A stretch of 64,000 nucleotides of DNA from Nothopassalora personata (lineage: Eukaryota; Ascomycota; Dothideomycetes; Mycosphaerellales; Mycosphaerellaceae): positions 1,240,001-1,304,000 of the forward strand of contig CM066289.1 in assembly GCA_033816765.1 (NCBI GenBank), given 5' to 3'. Each line of letters begins with the position of its first letter. Within the stretch, counting starts at the first letter, position 1. Shown piece by piece: positions 21,585 through 32,819 of the stretch. A program made the translations under genes and the position numbers. The notes beneath the pieces are model-generated. The model was given only the letters and a program-made list of their open reading frames with translations. It was not told the DNA's origin and did not search any database.

Positions 21585-24152
21585 CTACCTCTTCTTGGGG
21601 GACTTCTGATCGAAGGTCGACAGACCCAACCCTGTAACTCTATCGGCGACTCGATTCGGCTGGTCCTCGAGTTTCGCTGGTCGTGATGTTCGTTCCGCGT
21701 CGGGCGCATACGACAAGTCTGGTATCGAAGGTTGATCGGCTTTCTGTGCAGGCGACTGGGCTTCACCTCGCGAGTCTTCCAGCTCTAATTCGAATTCCAC
21801 GTCAATCTCCTCCTCTTCGACATACTCTTCTTCATCGTCACCATCGACCTCCTCGTCGTCGAGCATCGACTGTGTCATCTCATCGTCGTCGAGCGTTTCC
21901 GCGATCGACTGTTCCAGACTGACTCGGGGGTCGGATAGATAGCTATCAGCCATGTCCGCCTCATCTTCACTGAGCACACTACCACGAGTGCCAGCAGTGC
22001 CCACTCTGGCGAGCGCATTGACCAGAGGCCCGTCTCCTTCGTCCTCACTGTCCGTGAAGTCAACAATGTCGAGCGGCTTGTCTCGCCAGTAGTTGAAGTC
22101 TGTAAACTCCTCTCCGCCACCCTTGACCAACAGCCCCACGGGAGGGAAATAATGATCAACAATCTCACGCATTGTGCTGTAAGCCGTCTTGTAGTTATTC
22201 AGGCTTAGAAGATCCAGCGACACCTCAGAGTTACTGTTGATGGTAAAGATCCTCGTGCTCGGAATGTTGACAGATCGGTAGCTCAACGCATCCGTAAGAC
22301 GATTGCCAAACCCGGCATAGAACGGGCTGCCAGACTTGCCCTTGCCCGTGCCGAGGCCACTTTGAAGGTCTGGGTTGGGCTTGAGACCTGCCTCGACAGA
22401 TTCATGAGTGTTGTTGGAACCACCGTGACCTGCAAACAACGCCATGATGTCTCGTAAGCAAGCCATCTTGAAGATTTCCGGCTTTCTCAGATAGACTTCA
22501 CGTCGTAGTGCGGCTATTGTTCGATCCGGGCTGAGGATCACAGGCCCAGGAGGCAGCTTGTATCCTTCTTGGACCACGCCTTTCAAATACGCTCTTGTGG
22601 TATCAGCTTGTCCGACACTTCGGCTCGTCAGATAGAGGAAATTGTACCCGTTGGCCGCGATCTCGGTATACAGCTTAGCGACACCTTGATGCGTCCAATC
22701 CCTGCCGATCGTGTTGAGCACATGTCCTAGCACATCTGACTTGGTGATTGTGCCGTCGATGTCGCTGATGACAATTGGCACGTCATGTTTCCAGTACCAC
22801 AATGTAGCAGTGCATGTGGCTCGGTTTACAGTGAAAGCCATGTTGTTTGCGCCTGATTTGAGGTTCATCGACTTTAGCTGCTCAGAAGTCAGGCGCAACG
22901 TCTTGGCATAGTTCTTGTTAGGGTCTCCAGCGGCAGGAGAGCTCGGTTGCGAGGGCATCCCAACAGCGCTGTCAGAATCTCGCCTGATGTGCGTCCCAGT
23001 GAAGTCTGATCTCGCGTCACTGCGCGCATCGTCGCTATGATAGCCAGGGTCCGAGATGGCGTCAGTGGAAGCGTACGCCGCTGAGTTGAAGCCACCAAGA
23101 CCTGTCGCAGCTGCAGCTCTTTTGTCGGCAGCCTCTTTAGCCTCCTCGCTACTATAGATCCAAATGTTGCCCTTCTCGTCGGCTCCGATGAGCGCACCGA
23201 TATCGTACGGACCGTCCACCTCTTCCGACAATAGCTGGCGTGCAATGCCTTCTGCCTGTAGTGCTTCCACGTTACCGCCCTTGAAGCCTGCCATATCAAG
23301 CATCAAGTCGCCCGACTCCGTTACCTGATTGCTAATGTTTGATGTCCATAGCTTCTTCGACAGGTTCATTGCACGTTGCTTCGCCTCTGACTGGTCCACA
23401 GAAATGTCACTGTCTGACCGGGCAAGATCAGTCCGTAGTGGCGACCCTTCTCGGTCGGGAATCGCAGAAGGAAGAAGCTCGCTATGGCCCGCGAAGCCAT
23501 TCATTGCCGTCTTTGCAGCCAGTATGGCGGTGTCGGACTCGGATCGATCGAGCTTGGGGAGCTGAGGATTTGCGATGCCCGAAAAGCTCCCTGAAGTCTG
23601 TCGTTTGACGGCTTCCTGGGGCGAGCTTGACAAGGGAGTAAGCTGGCCCGTATCGCTCTGGGCTCTACGTGAGAACGACGGGATGGGTATGCCTTCGGTT
23701 GTGCTTCTACTATGTCCCCTTGGAGGCTGTCGTAATGTGTCCTGGACCGGCGTTCCGCTTCGATCGTTGAGGGAGAATGGGTCTGGCTCCTGCAGGGCAG
23801 GCGTCGAGGGACGACTGGGCTTGAGTTGGGGACTCGCAGCGGGTGAGACAACCGGACTCGTCTGGTATTCTGTAGGCACGCTCTCCCATGTCTCGAAGAC
23901 GAAAAAGGCCTCTCCGCCTTCACCCAGCTTCATGGGATAGTCCTGCTTCTCGCCATTGACTTTGAACTCGACCTTCTTCTCGTAGGGGCGTAGCAAGCTG
24001 AACTTGCCGAAGCGGATATGGAAGGGCGAACATGCCAGCGATCCATCTTCCTGCTCGACGACTATGACGTCGATGGCACCGGAGAGCGTTGCTGGGTTGA
24101 TGCTGTTCCAGCCTTTGGAGACGGAGCCGGTGATGGAGCGCACGTACTGCAT
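21585..24152 (-). CDS. PAH1: Phosphatidate phosphatase Pah1 / lipin (Smp2/Ned1)
   Basis: Mg-dependent phosphatidate phosphatase that converts phosphatidic acid to diacylglycerol and controls phospholipid and nuclear-membrane expansion. Intronless, 855 aa. The N-terminal lipin domain begins MQYVRSITGSVSKGWNSINP with an amphipathic helix, then SGAIDVIVVEQ and FHIRFGKF. A long Ser/Pro-rich phosphorylatable middle follows. The C-terminal HAD-like catalytic domain has DIDGT with catalytic aspartates at about residues 464 and 466, then SDVLGHVLNTIGRDWTHQGV, FLYLTSRSVGQAD and PEIFKMACLRDI. The tail is strongly acidic (EEVDGDDEEEYVEEEE), as in yeast Pah1, where acidic residues bind the Nem1-Spo7 phosphatase; that role is inferred here. 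It is divergent to the FN3 gene on the other strand. Confidence 0.95.
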   Translation of the reverse strand: MQYVRSITGSVSKGWNSINPATLSGAIDVIVVEQEDGSLACSPFHIRFGKFSLLRPYEKKVEFKVNGEKQDYPMKLGEGGEAFFVFETWESVPTEYQTSPVVSPAASPQLKPSRPSTPALQEPDPFSLNDRSGTPVQDTLRQPPRGHSRSTTEGIPIPSFSRRAQSDTGQLTPLSSSPQEAVKRQTSGSFSGIANPQLPKLDRSESDTAILAAKTAMNGFAGHSELLPSAIPDREGSPLRTDLARSDSDISVDQSEAKQRAMNLSKKLWTSNISNQVTESGDLMLDMAGFKGGNVEALQAEGIARQLLSEEVDGPYDIGALIGADEKGNIWIYSSEEAKEAADKRAAAATGLGGFNSAAYASTDAISDPGYHSDDARSDARSDFTGTHIRRDSDSAVGMPSQPSSPAAGDPNKNYAKTLRLTSEQLKSMNLKSGANNMAFTVNRATCTATLWYWKHDVPIVISDIDGTITKSDVLGHVLNTIGRDWTHQGVAKLYTEIAANGYNFLYLTSRSVGQADTTRAYLKGVVQEGYKLPPGPVILSPDRTIAALRREVYLRKPEIFKMACLRDIMALFAGHGGSNNTHESVEAGLKPNPDLQSGLGTGKGKSGSPFYAGFGNRLTDALSYRSVNIPSTRIFTINSNSEVSLDLLSLNNYKTAYSTMREIVDHYFPPVGLLVKGGGEEFTDFNYWRDKPLDIVDFTDSEDEGDGPLVNALARVGTAGTRGSVLSEDEADMADSYLSDPRVSLEQSIAETLDDDEMTQSMLDDEEVDGDDEEEYVEEEEIDVEFELELEDSRGEAQSPAQKADQPSIPDLSYAPDAERTSRPAKLEDQPNRVADRVTGLGLSTFDQKSPKKR

Positions 24153-24357
24153 GATGGCGGCGGTAAAGTTCTATGTTGGGTTGGGTAAGTGATCTGTTGG
24201 ATGGCCGCGATGGCCTCTGTTTCGACCTCTTCTTCCGCGGAGACGGATGCGGCGTGGGGAGATTGTCGTGAAGCTTCTCGCAAGTGCGAAACGAGCGACC
24301 GAAGAAGGTGAATGCGACAAAGCCTGCAGAAGAATAGGAGCAGCGTTGGTATGAATG

Positions 24358-24387
24358 TATGTGTATGTACGTATGTATGTATGTATG
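24358..24387. repeat. GTAT microsatellite
   Basis: A short tetranucleotide run (mostly TATG/GTAT units with one variant) in the divergent promoter region upstream of PAH1. Confidence 0.85.
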
Positions 24388-24447
24388 GATATGGCCAAGG
24401 ACTCGGGGCTGGCTCGTGGTGTTGCTGGGCCACCCGAACGGCTGGTG

Positions 24448-24498
24448 TACTGTACTGTACTGTACTACTGTACTGTGCTGGAGTGTGCTGTACTGTAG
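24448..24498. repeat. TGTAC (TACTG) pentanucleotide repeat
   Basis: Four consecutive TGTAC units, then an interrupted fifth and two degenerate copies. The same TACTGTAC core recurs at 24680, 24760, 28600-29260 and near 820 and 1290. Confidence 0.85.
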
Positions 24499-24892
24499 CT
24501 GTACGCAAGGATGCGATCACGATGGATGGATGGGTCAGCAGGCGTGACCTTCAAACGGACGTCATGGCGTGTAGCAGGCGGAATGGAATGCGAATGCCGT
24601 GACGATGCCGAGGGGATAGGTGCAAGGTAAGTAATGTTAAATGTGTAGCTAGATAATGAATCAAAGAAGAAGCAGACGCTGCAGTACAGTAGTACATGTC
24701 CAGGAGAAAGTGTTGAGCTGTATGCCTCCTCGGCACCACACTTACTGCACCACACTACTGTACGAGCCAAGGTCCGACTTGGCACATGACGGGTGCAGTG
24801 CAGTGCAGCAACACTAACCACCACCGCCTCGACATTCCTTTCTTTGGCCATATTGTTCGTTTCGATGCGCTGGCATAGTTCCAGCGTTGATC

Positions 24893-27800
24893 ATGGCGGG
24901 ACCAGATGCAGCCGCTGCCAACATGCAGCAGCACCACCACCACCACCAACAGCAGCAGCGCCACAACCCGATTCTTGCATTTGCCCACACAGCAACAGGC
25001 TGTGACGGCAAACTCTCGCTGCCACATCCCATATGGCTGTCGCGTGCTGCCACGATGCTGCAGACGGTGGCGCTTCCATTCGCATTCTACTTCAAGCCGG
25101 TCGTTGTCTTGCTTGCGCTGTCATGGTATGCCATCGGGCCCGCCTTGTTGCTTTGCACAGGAACTGACGGTCACATGCTAGGCTTTGCTACCGCGCCTAC
25201 CAGGTCATGAACAAGCCACTCGAGGAGCTCGCCGCTCTCCTCGGCTTCGATATCCCTTGCGAACCCATCATCCATCTAACGAGCATCAAAGCCGACGGAG
25301 CCATCGTTCACTGGTCCTTACCAGACAAAACGAGGCATAAGACATCTTTCAAATTCGACATACACCTCAACGGCACTGTCATTGATACATTCTCTATACA
25401 CGAGTCTGCCGCTACCATATATGGACTGCAGCCCGGCTGTTTCTACGTGGTCCGCGTGTCACTGGTGAACAATGTCGAGTTCAGCTCCCGCAGTGCTCCC
25501 ATCCGATTTCGAACACGTGCTGGCACGTCGAACGACTTTTTCGTGGCTCCACCCGATGGAAACGACACAGACGCGGACGAGGTCCATGTGCCAGTCCCAA
25601 GAGCCAGGCCGTACAAGGGGCTGAAGGATATCACGCCAGCCAATGCTGATGCTGCACCGATGGTGCGGGAGGGGAGCATTGGTCTCGGACCGAAACGGAG
25701 TCTGACTGGAGGCCGCAGACTATCCCCAGCAGCCATTGCTGTTGAGAAGCACGATCCGCCCACCGACGAGAACGAACCTCCCGAAGGCGCCGAGACCATA
25801 CATCAATTGACCGAGAAGCTGGACCAAATCCGAAGAGAGACGGAGGACGCTGATAGGCAGGCTAAAGAGGAGGAGGAAGAGGAGATGCGTCAAAAGGAAG
25901 AGTTGAACAAGCAACGGGACGAGCTGAGGTCTGAGGTCGCCGAGAATGACAAGAATAGCCGCAATCTGAAGAAAGAGGTGAACACGCTCGAGCGCCAGAA
26001 CACGGCTGCACAAAACGAACGAACGAAGCAGGAGCGCCTACTCCAGCAAAAGAAGCAGGAGCGACAAAAGTTGAAGGATGACATGGTTCGGTGGGAGCAA
26101 GAGGCGGAAGCTATGCGCCTGGAGCTGGACACCATCAAGCAAAAGAAGGAGGCCAAGATCAAAGACGCCGAGAAGGAGAAGGACCTGCTGCGTGCCAAGC
26201 AAGCAGAGGAGGCTGCAATTGTCAAGGCTCTGGACGAGGAGATCAAAGAGAAGAGCATCGAGATCAAGGAACTCCAGCGTGTCATTAAGAACACTTCCCC
26301 ATCCGACTCGTCCGAGTCGGAGCCGAATATGGTGCAACAGCTGCAGCAAGACGCCGAGGCCAAAAGACTGTGGGAGTTGCAGCACAGCCAGATGCAAGCT
26401 CACTATGCCGCGGCTTACCAGAAGCTGGAGCAAGCTAAGCGCTTCCACAGCGAGCAGCGAGCCTATCTTGATCAGCTGCGAGCACGGAAACGACAGGAAG
26501 AAGAGGCGGCTCACTACGCCTCGCCACCAGCGACTCAAGAGCGTCTGCCACACAGAGGCGATAGTCAACGGTCTCGCAGAGCACAGAGTGGACACAGTTC
26601 CTCGGACAGTCCTCGCCTCGCTGGCTTTCCCATCACATCTACGCCATTCTCAACGGGCATGACAAGCACCATGTCTCCATTCGGCTCTGCACCCTTCCTG
26701 AACTTTACCAACGGCATGACCGTACCGGGACCAACGGATGCGATAGAAATGTCAGACGAGGACAGAGATAGGATCACAGGTGGCGCTGCGATCAGTCCTG
26801 GAGCTGGCGTAGAATTCCTTCCGGCTGATCTGTTTGGCGATGGTGATAACAAACTGTCGTCAGACTTCATCAAACCCTTGCCTGGGCTGGGCTCTTTACC
26901 TGGTCTTGGGCCAAGCTCGATGAATCAAGTAGTTCCGGACGCCGGTCCTGCATCGCCAACCAGCGGTCCCAGTAGCAGGTCACCAAGCGTGTTTGCCAGC
27001 CCGCAGGCGAGCCAGCAGAACCTGCACATAGGCTCGCCGGAGAATGTTCTGGATTCTGATAGACGATCGATACAGTCGACCCGTTCGAACCGAGCGACGA
27101 GCGGCAGTGGCACCGGCACCGGCAGTCGATTCAGTGCAATATTCGGCATCAAGCAACGAGCAAAGACGAATTCTGCAGATCCAGCACCGGCACTGGGAAA
27201 AGCGCAAAGTCATTCCATGCCGCGAACAGATCAGGGTATCCCAGGCATCGATTCGAACACCAGAAAACGGAACAGCAGCATGTCGGGAAGTGATTTCGAC
27301 TTGGAAGGAGAGGGCAGCTTTGACAACACTGCTGCGCCTCCGCCTCTTTCCATGAGAAGTCGAGCTTTCAATCTGTTCAGGGGCCACGATAAGAGCGACG
27401 GCTGGCCGAGCAGCTTCACTCGTAGGCCGGCATCTCCGAGACCTGGCTCCACTCATTCGAACGAACTGCCTAGACCATCCTTCGACAGTACTCGCTGGGG
27501 CGTTGGTGTCGACGGTTGGGAGGCGGCAGCTGGTGCGAGGAGCAGCCCACTAGCCTTAGGGTCGACAACAGGCTGGAATGCGCCATCTTCGCAGCAGCAG
27601 TCTCGCCTGTTTGGATCTCGTCATCCTTCCCGTCGTCCCTCTGCTCAGTACGGCGCAAGTGGACCTCCGGAAGACATCTTGGAAGATTCAAATTCCGACC
27701 AGTATGACTCAGATCGCGCTCAACAGCTAGGCGCTATTGGCACAAGACCGCCTCCAGGTTCAAAGAAGGCTGAAACGGCTCCTGCCATTGACCTGATGCC

Positions 27801-28413
27801 AAAGCTGAACCCGAATGCTAAAAGCTTCACCGCATGGTTCGGTAGCAAGAAGGGCAAATCGAGGGAATCTGCTTCAGGTAGTGGAACACCGAATCTCGAT
27901 AAGGCTGACCGGGATGAATCACCACCCAACAGCCGCAAGTCGAAGGACACTCGCGATACGCGCTCAATCACCACAGCAGAGTCCTCCCTCGCAGAGTCCT
28001 CTCGTAACTCCAATGAACTAGCTCGAACACCCTCGTACACTGCCTCAGATGCAGCTCCCTCTCCACTACTCGCAGGCAGCTCGGCAGGAAAGGAGTCCTT
28101 CATGCAGAAGCTCAGCCGCAAGTCGAGCAGTAGTAAATTTACGCTGCCGACGTTCAAGCGGGAGAAAAGCAAGATGGACATGGGACTCACCACGGCAACC
28201 TCAGCACGCACGGAGGAGGAGGATGCAGACCTGAGTGCTAGCGTCAGCAGTCTGCAGCAGCCAAGAGAGAGTAAGGAAGCCAATAGGGGCAGTGGCAGGA
28301 ACTGGAGTAATGCCTTCAAGTTGGGCAGCACGAAAAAAAGGGGCAACGAGACGCCGAGCCTCAGTGGGATGAGTATGACCACGAGTGGTACTGAGGATAA
28401 CGACGACGAGTAG
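24893..28413 (+). CDS. Membrane-anchored fibronectin type III / coiled-coil protein, about 1154 aa
   Basis: Two exons, 24893-25125 and 25182-28413, with a 56-nt intron. The join restores ALSWLCYRAYQVMNKPLEELAALLGFDIP. One hydrophobic segment (LPFAFYFKPVVVLLALSW) before the join looks like a membrane anchor. A fibronectin-III-like beta-sandwich follows (ADGAIVHWSLP ... FYVVRVSLVNN ... RFRTRAG), then a long acidic/basic coiled coil (about residues 280-490). A ~600-residue Ser/Pro-rich disordered region follows, with a basic C-terminal block (FKREKSKMD). Uncharacterised proteins of this layout occur across ascomycetes; a structural or tethering role is only a guess. The start is uncertain: in-frame ATGs at 24893, 24923 (before a His/Gln tract) and 25054 (just before the TM segment) all fit. 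Confidence 0.75.
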
Positions 28414-29672
28414 ATGGAATATGTATAGCGTGTTCGAACATGCACAATGTCGATCCCTTTGGATCAAAATAGTGAACTGAGCCCTCTGACTTGTCGAGGC
28501 GAGCTCAAGACTAGCAAAAGTCTGAGACATACAGCAACACCAACGTATTTGTAGTTACAACGCCGGGTTTCGCTTAAGGCACGTTCAAGGACACATCATC
28601 CATGAGAAGTACTGTACCTTCAGAACTACTGACACAGCCGCCATCAGCCAGAACATGCATGGCCCAGAAATGACTCCGATACCACGAACCAGGAACGACA
28701 GCAACAGCACGAATTTCTTGCGACTGATGAAACATGAACACAATCATCGCTCCGTTGTTTCCAACTACAGTATTGGAGTAAGTACAGTAGGCTGGCCCTC
28801 CAAGCAGGCAGCAGGGACGAGGAGGAGGACCTTTGCACTTCTTACAGTACACGTCTCACATGCACCCGACCCTACCCTAGTTCTACAGTACTACTGTACG
28901 GTTTCCTTCTTCGCAGTCGCGCCAGGGTCTGTCTCCCCCGCTTGATTGATTCGCTGCCGTTCCGTTTCCGCCGGCGCTAGCGCGGGGCTTTCGCAGTTAG
29001 ACCCTTTCCCTGCATGCATGCATGCATGCACGCATGATGGGGGAAGGGGCAGATCTGAAACATTCACAATCATTGTCGCGAGACGCTTTCGAAGCTGGCA
29101 CCACATTGCTGGGATGGATTCATGGCCTGTGGCGTGGTCGGGAGTGCTGGCCGATCTACATACAGTATGGAGGAGGGCAGTTGCGTTGCGCAACAGTAAT
29201 GTACATGTACGTACGGGGGGAGGTTGCAGGGAGGGAGGGAGGTACAGACAGTACATTACATGATTACTTACTCTTTGGCTTCTGTTGTGCGACGTGGGAA
29301 GTTCTTTTGGGCATGTCTGCTGATGCTGCTTGTGGAGGGGAATGGTTGGATGGCGCGACTTGAACGATGTTGCTTCTGTAAGGTACCGCACCAGACCAGG
29401 AGGACCATGGGCTGCGATGCGATGCAACCTACTACTGACGAAGCTCGGGTGGCGGATATCTATCTCATATGTGAGCGCGCAGATGCGTTTGCTGTTAACA
29501 TTGCATTGTTTACTTTTCTCGTCGGCCACCCTTTCGTGCCTTGCGTTGAAATAATTTCTCATCTCGTTTGTGTTGCTGAAGCAGGCAGAGGACTTCTATA
29601 CATTCTTTCATATATCACTGTCGCTGGTCCATGGTGCAACGATTCGGTTCACCATCCATCCTCTGCTGGACA
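28414..29672. other. Intergenic region dense in TACAGTAC/TACTGTA motifs
   Basis: About 1.26 kb without a supported gene. It contains repeated TACAGTAC or TACTGTA cores (near 28608, 28791, 28843, 28884, 29160, 29200 and 29248), a TGCA microsatellite, and GT/GC-rich simple sequence. The 3' end is probably the leader of the gene at 29673. Confidence 0.5.
29011..29030. repeat. TGCA microsatellite
   Basis: Five perfect TGCA units in intergenic DNA, self-complementary and so able to form a cruciform or hairpin. Confidence 0.9.
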
Positions 29673-31017
29673 ATGACGACCAACACTATCAAGCTTGACG
29701 TCGAGAACATGCATTCTCCACTCCCCGACTCCAGTGCCCTCGAAGCCGGAATCATCGAAGACGATAGACCATCCCAAGCATCACGACTCTCACGCGTCCA
29801 AGATAATGTCCGGAACCTATTGCGAACTTCCGTATTCGGCTCTGTTAAGATTTCGCCCACGACACCGACACATCCCCCTGCATTGCGGGCGAATAGCGTA
29901 CACGTTGAATCGATCTGCTCTCCAACACGGCCGGAAGTGCTGCCCAGTCCAACATCGGTGACTACGCCGCCAGCGCGGTATCCTCAAGCTTCGAGGCCAG
30001 AGCAGGCGTCATTGTTTCCACCCGCGGAATATCGGGAGCAAGTGCAGCAGATGGCGCGGCAGTCGATATTGTTCAATACGAGAGCTGTGGCTGCGCTGAA
30101 TCATCCCGATCTGAGTGACCCTTCTATCACGGATCTTTCGCAGCAAAAGGGACAGACTCGTCAGCGGAGTGCGTGGACGAGGCCGAAGAAGAGGACGAGG
30201 CGGTCCAAGGTAGCGAAGAGAGCGGCTGGTTCGCGCAGCGTGTTGTGCTTGTTGGCATCGCTGCTGTTGGCTGCCTTGGTTGCGACGTGTAAGTCGGGCG
30301 CTTAACTATCAGTCTCGGCGCTGCTAACGCATATGTCCAGACGTCTCGATCGCCACAAGAGAGACAAGTTTGACGACGACATTCCACATCTTGTTCGTCC
30401 TTGGGATTTGTCTCGCCACTATCGTCTTCGCCCACTCAGTCGTTCGGCTCCTCTTCATCGGCAGAAATTCTCGACAGAAACCTCTGTTCGTAGCCGTATC
30501 GCGACATGGCCAGCACAGACATCATCATCGTCCAGGACGTTCCCGAAGTCACCCCACGATGCGGCAAATGCCTTCGTTACCCGCAGATGGCAACGCCTTC
30601 GTGCCAGATATGCCAATTCCGGTCTCCCTCTCCTCAGACGACGTTCGACTCGATGCGAACGTGGCTCACCCGACCACGATTCCATCTCAGGATTGGGATA
30701 AGGAAGTACACAGCGTGGCGAATCCTCCTCCAGCATACGGTCGATGGCGCGGAAGTGTCCGAGCAGATCCAGAGCTGCTGCATTGGCAGGCCGTTCCTTC
30801 CCCGATCATCCCAGCCACGCCAGCATTGCCTTCACCGACGTATGAAGACTCTGCTCACACTGAGTCGCCGCCGAGCTACATGACCAGAGAAAGCCCGGCG
30901 CGGCTGAGGGAGATGCGAGATGCGCGAGCTGGTATCGCGCGGCCGCAGACGGTGGAGCCGGAGATGGTCGAAGCCAGAGGCGCCGGCGCGGGTGATAGTC
31001 TAGGACAGGCCATGTAG
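29673..31017 (+). CDS. Two-TM membrane protein of unknown function, 430 aa
   Basis: Exons 29673-30288 and 30341-31017 with a 52-nt GT-AG intron; the frame is kept. The N-terminal ~190 residues are disordered and Pro/Ser-rich, followed by a strongly basic stretch (RPKKRTRRSKVAKRAAGSR). Two hydrophobic helices follow, about residues 192-207 (LCLLASLLLAALVATC) and 217-240 (FHILFVLGICLATIVFAH), split by the intron. The C-terminal ~190 residues are again Pro-rich, with PPAYGRW and PPSYMTRE, which resemble PPxY motifs that recruit Rsp5-type ubiquitin ligases (inference). No family recognised. An in-frame ATG at 29631 is an alternative start. Confidence 0.65.
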
Positions 31018-31147
31018 ATCGTGGCCTTCATAGATCCGCACCATTTCAGCGGAGCTGCTTTCGAGCAGTCTCTGACCTCACGTGGTCCTTCCTCTGCCGT
31101 GGAGACACGCCTCTTTCCCGTCGTGGGGAGCAATTCTCATCAATTCA

Positions 31148-31647
31148 TTACTTCTTCCCCTCCGCATCAATGTGTCTCCCCTTGATGTCCCTCCCCTCCG
31201 TACTCGGCACGCCCTTCTTATCCTTCGCCCACCACTCCTTCCAAAACTTCTCATCCTCTATCCGCTTCAGCTCTTTCTTCTGCCGCTCTTCTCTTCTCTG
31301 ATCCATCGTCGCGAACCATTCCGCCCGCGCTGCGTCCTGCTCTTCCTGTGTTGCGTAAATTTTCATGCAGGCGTTCATCGCTTTCTGTTCGGAGCGGCAC
31401 ATGAAGGTGGCTGTGAAGGTTCGCTGGGTGCAGCATGCTGCGAAATCTTGACATATCGTGTCAGTATCTATGGTATATCATATGAGGGAGAGTGTCATAT
31501 ACCTCTCACTTCATCGGCGCACTTTTGCCGGACTCGTTTGTAGTACAGTTCTCGGACTTGGGATTCTTGGGAGGCGGAAAGTGGTAGTGGGTTTCGTGAT
31601 GGGTTGGGTGCAGTGCCTTTTGCTGTTCTGATCTCAGGTGCGGCCAT
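31148..31647 (-). CDS. CMC1: COX assembly mitochondrial protein Cmc1-like (twin CX9C)
   Basis: Intermembrane-space CHCH protein that stabilises Cox1 during complex IV assembly. Two exons on the minus strand (31503-31647 and 31148-31446, 56-nt intron), 147 aa. The join completes the first CX9C motif: C-ADEVRDFAA-C. The second is C-RSEQKAMNA-C, separated by CTQRTFTATFM. The N-terminus has the usual SQESQVRELYYKRVRQKCADEV pattern in shorter pieces. A long charged helix follows (EEQDAARAEWF ... RREERQKKELKRI) and a Lys-rich tail. The longer C-terminal helix is typical of fungal members. It is divergent to the hydroxyisourate hydrolase gene. Confidence 0.9.
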
Positions 31648-31897
31648 CGCTGCTGCCATAGCATCTCAAGGCCGATTCTGGATGCAATGCCTTATCGATC
31701 GGTGTGCTGAAGTTGATCCACAGCAGCTCTCTGTGTCTGCTTCCGATGAGATGCTTGATGTCCCCAGCATGTCCCCGAGCTTCGCGGCCAGCTCCGATCC
31801 CCGACCACTTCACTTCCACTTTCACTTCACTATATCTTCTTCTTCTACAGAACCAAGACTGGCTGCAATAATCTCCCACCTCCTCCCAACATCAACC
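31648..31897. promoter_or_regulatory. Divergent promoter between CMC1 and the HIU hydrolase gene
   Basis: 250 bp between two divergent start codons; CT-rich stretch near 31800-31890 just ahead of the plus-strand ATG. Role inferred from arrangement. Confidence 0.55.
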
Positions 31898-32287
31898 ATG
31901 TCTCAGCAACGGCCGTTCATCACCTGCCATGTCCTCGACACAGGAGCTGGTAAACCAGGTGCGGCAATCGACGTCAAGCTCAAGCTGATCTCGCCTTCTC
32001 ACGCGACTACTTCCCACTGGACAGCCAAGACCAACAGCGACGGCAGAGTGCCCGCATGGACATCTTCCACAGACATCAACGACGTGGTGGATAAGGTAAA
32101 GGCAGAGCTGAAAGATGCCGACCACATGGTGTGGAGCTTAACGTTCGATACGGAGGCGTACTTTGGCAAGGGCAAGACTTTCTGGCCGCAGGTAGAGCTC
32201 AGATTTGCGGCGAAGAAAGACGAGGAGCATTATCATGTGCCTCTTCTGCTTGGACCTTGGAGTTATACGACCTATAGAGGGTCATAA
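31898..32287 (+). CDS. 5-hydroxyisourate hydrolase (transthyretin-like)
   Basis: Purine catabolism enzyme acting after urate oxidase, hydrolysing 5-hydroxyisourate to OHCU; often peroxisomal. Single exon, 129 aa, the usual size. The N-terminal CHVLDTGAGKPGAAIDV block carries the conserved His. TNSDGRVPAW and FDTEAYF-GKG-KTFWPQVELRF follow, with HYHVPLLLGPWSYTTYRGS at the C-terminus. The terminal YRGS is the family signature that separates HIU hydrolases from transthyretins. No peroxisomal SKL-type ending is present. Confidence 0.93.
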   Translation: MSQQRPFITCHVLDTGAGKPGAAIDVKLKLISPSHATTSHWTAKTNSDGRVPAWTSSTDINDVVDKVKAELKDADHMVWSLTFDTEAYFGKGKTFWPQVELRFAAKKDEEHYHVPLLLGPWSYTTYRGS

Positions 32288-32500
32288 GGCGCTTTCGTTC
32301 CGCAACAGATGCAGGGATCTAGACTCATCGGACGCCTGAATTGTCTGCAAGATGAAGACCGGCATCCATCAGCTTACAGCATCTGCATCTTCACGAGACC
32401 GGGTAGCTCAAAGCGCACGACCAAGGCCACCAAAGTGCAAAAAGAGTCCGCATCGACGATGTTGCCAAATCCAACCCAAACTCCGCATATGCTCTGCGAA

Positions 32501-32690
32501 GCAAAAAACCAAGGCAAATGGCCTAGGGAAAACCCGATAGATTTTATTGAGAAGTGGGCCCGCTACACGTACTGCCAACTCGGCCGACATGATAGTCGAC
32601 GTGAACACGAACTGCCAAGAACTTGTGCCACAGAGGACGACAAATTCTGCCCCGAAGGGCGAGGGAGAGGTGTTATGCTATTATTGTATA
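32501..32690 (+). repeat. Hairpin-repeat family, copy A
   Basis: Starts with GCAAAAAACC, a weak inverted repeat ending GGCCTAGG, then GGGAAAACCC and the core GATTTTATTGAGAAG followed by GGGCCCGCT. About 130 bp further it has GCCACAGAGGACGACAAA and GCCCCGAAGGGCGA, matching copy B with a ~45-bp deletion. No protein-coding signal. Confidence 0.6.
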
Positions 32691-32819
32691 GCTAGAAGGA
32701 ATGGACGATCACATGCTACGTTCAGTACTACAGAGCTCCAGGAAGCAAAAAGACCAGACAATTCAACTACGTCCGTGAAGCACGAAGTCCATCAAGGCGC
32801 GAAGTCAGTGATCACAACA

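Larger units (their letters stand above)
24153..24892. promoter_or_regulatory. Divergent intergenic region between PAH1 and the FN3 gene, rich in short repeats
   Basis: About 740 bp separate the two divergent starts. It carries a GTAT-type microsatellite, a TGTAC pentanucleotide run and further TACTGTA copies near 24680 and 24760. Functional promoter elements are inferred only from position. Confidence 0.5.

Noticed and set aside
24171..24851. Several open frames in the PAH1/FN3 intergenic region
   Set aside because: They are translations of microsatellites and short repeats (Tyr/Val/Cys or Thr/His runs), overlapping on both strands.
28891..29562. 223-codon minus-strand frame upstream of the two-TM gene
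   Set aside because: Composition resembles noncoding DNA (His/Arg/Cys-rich, no domain) and it runs through the TGCA microsatellite.
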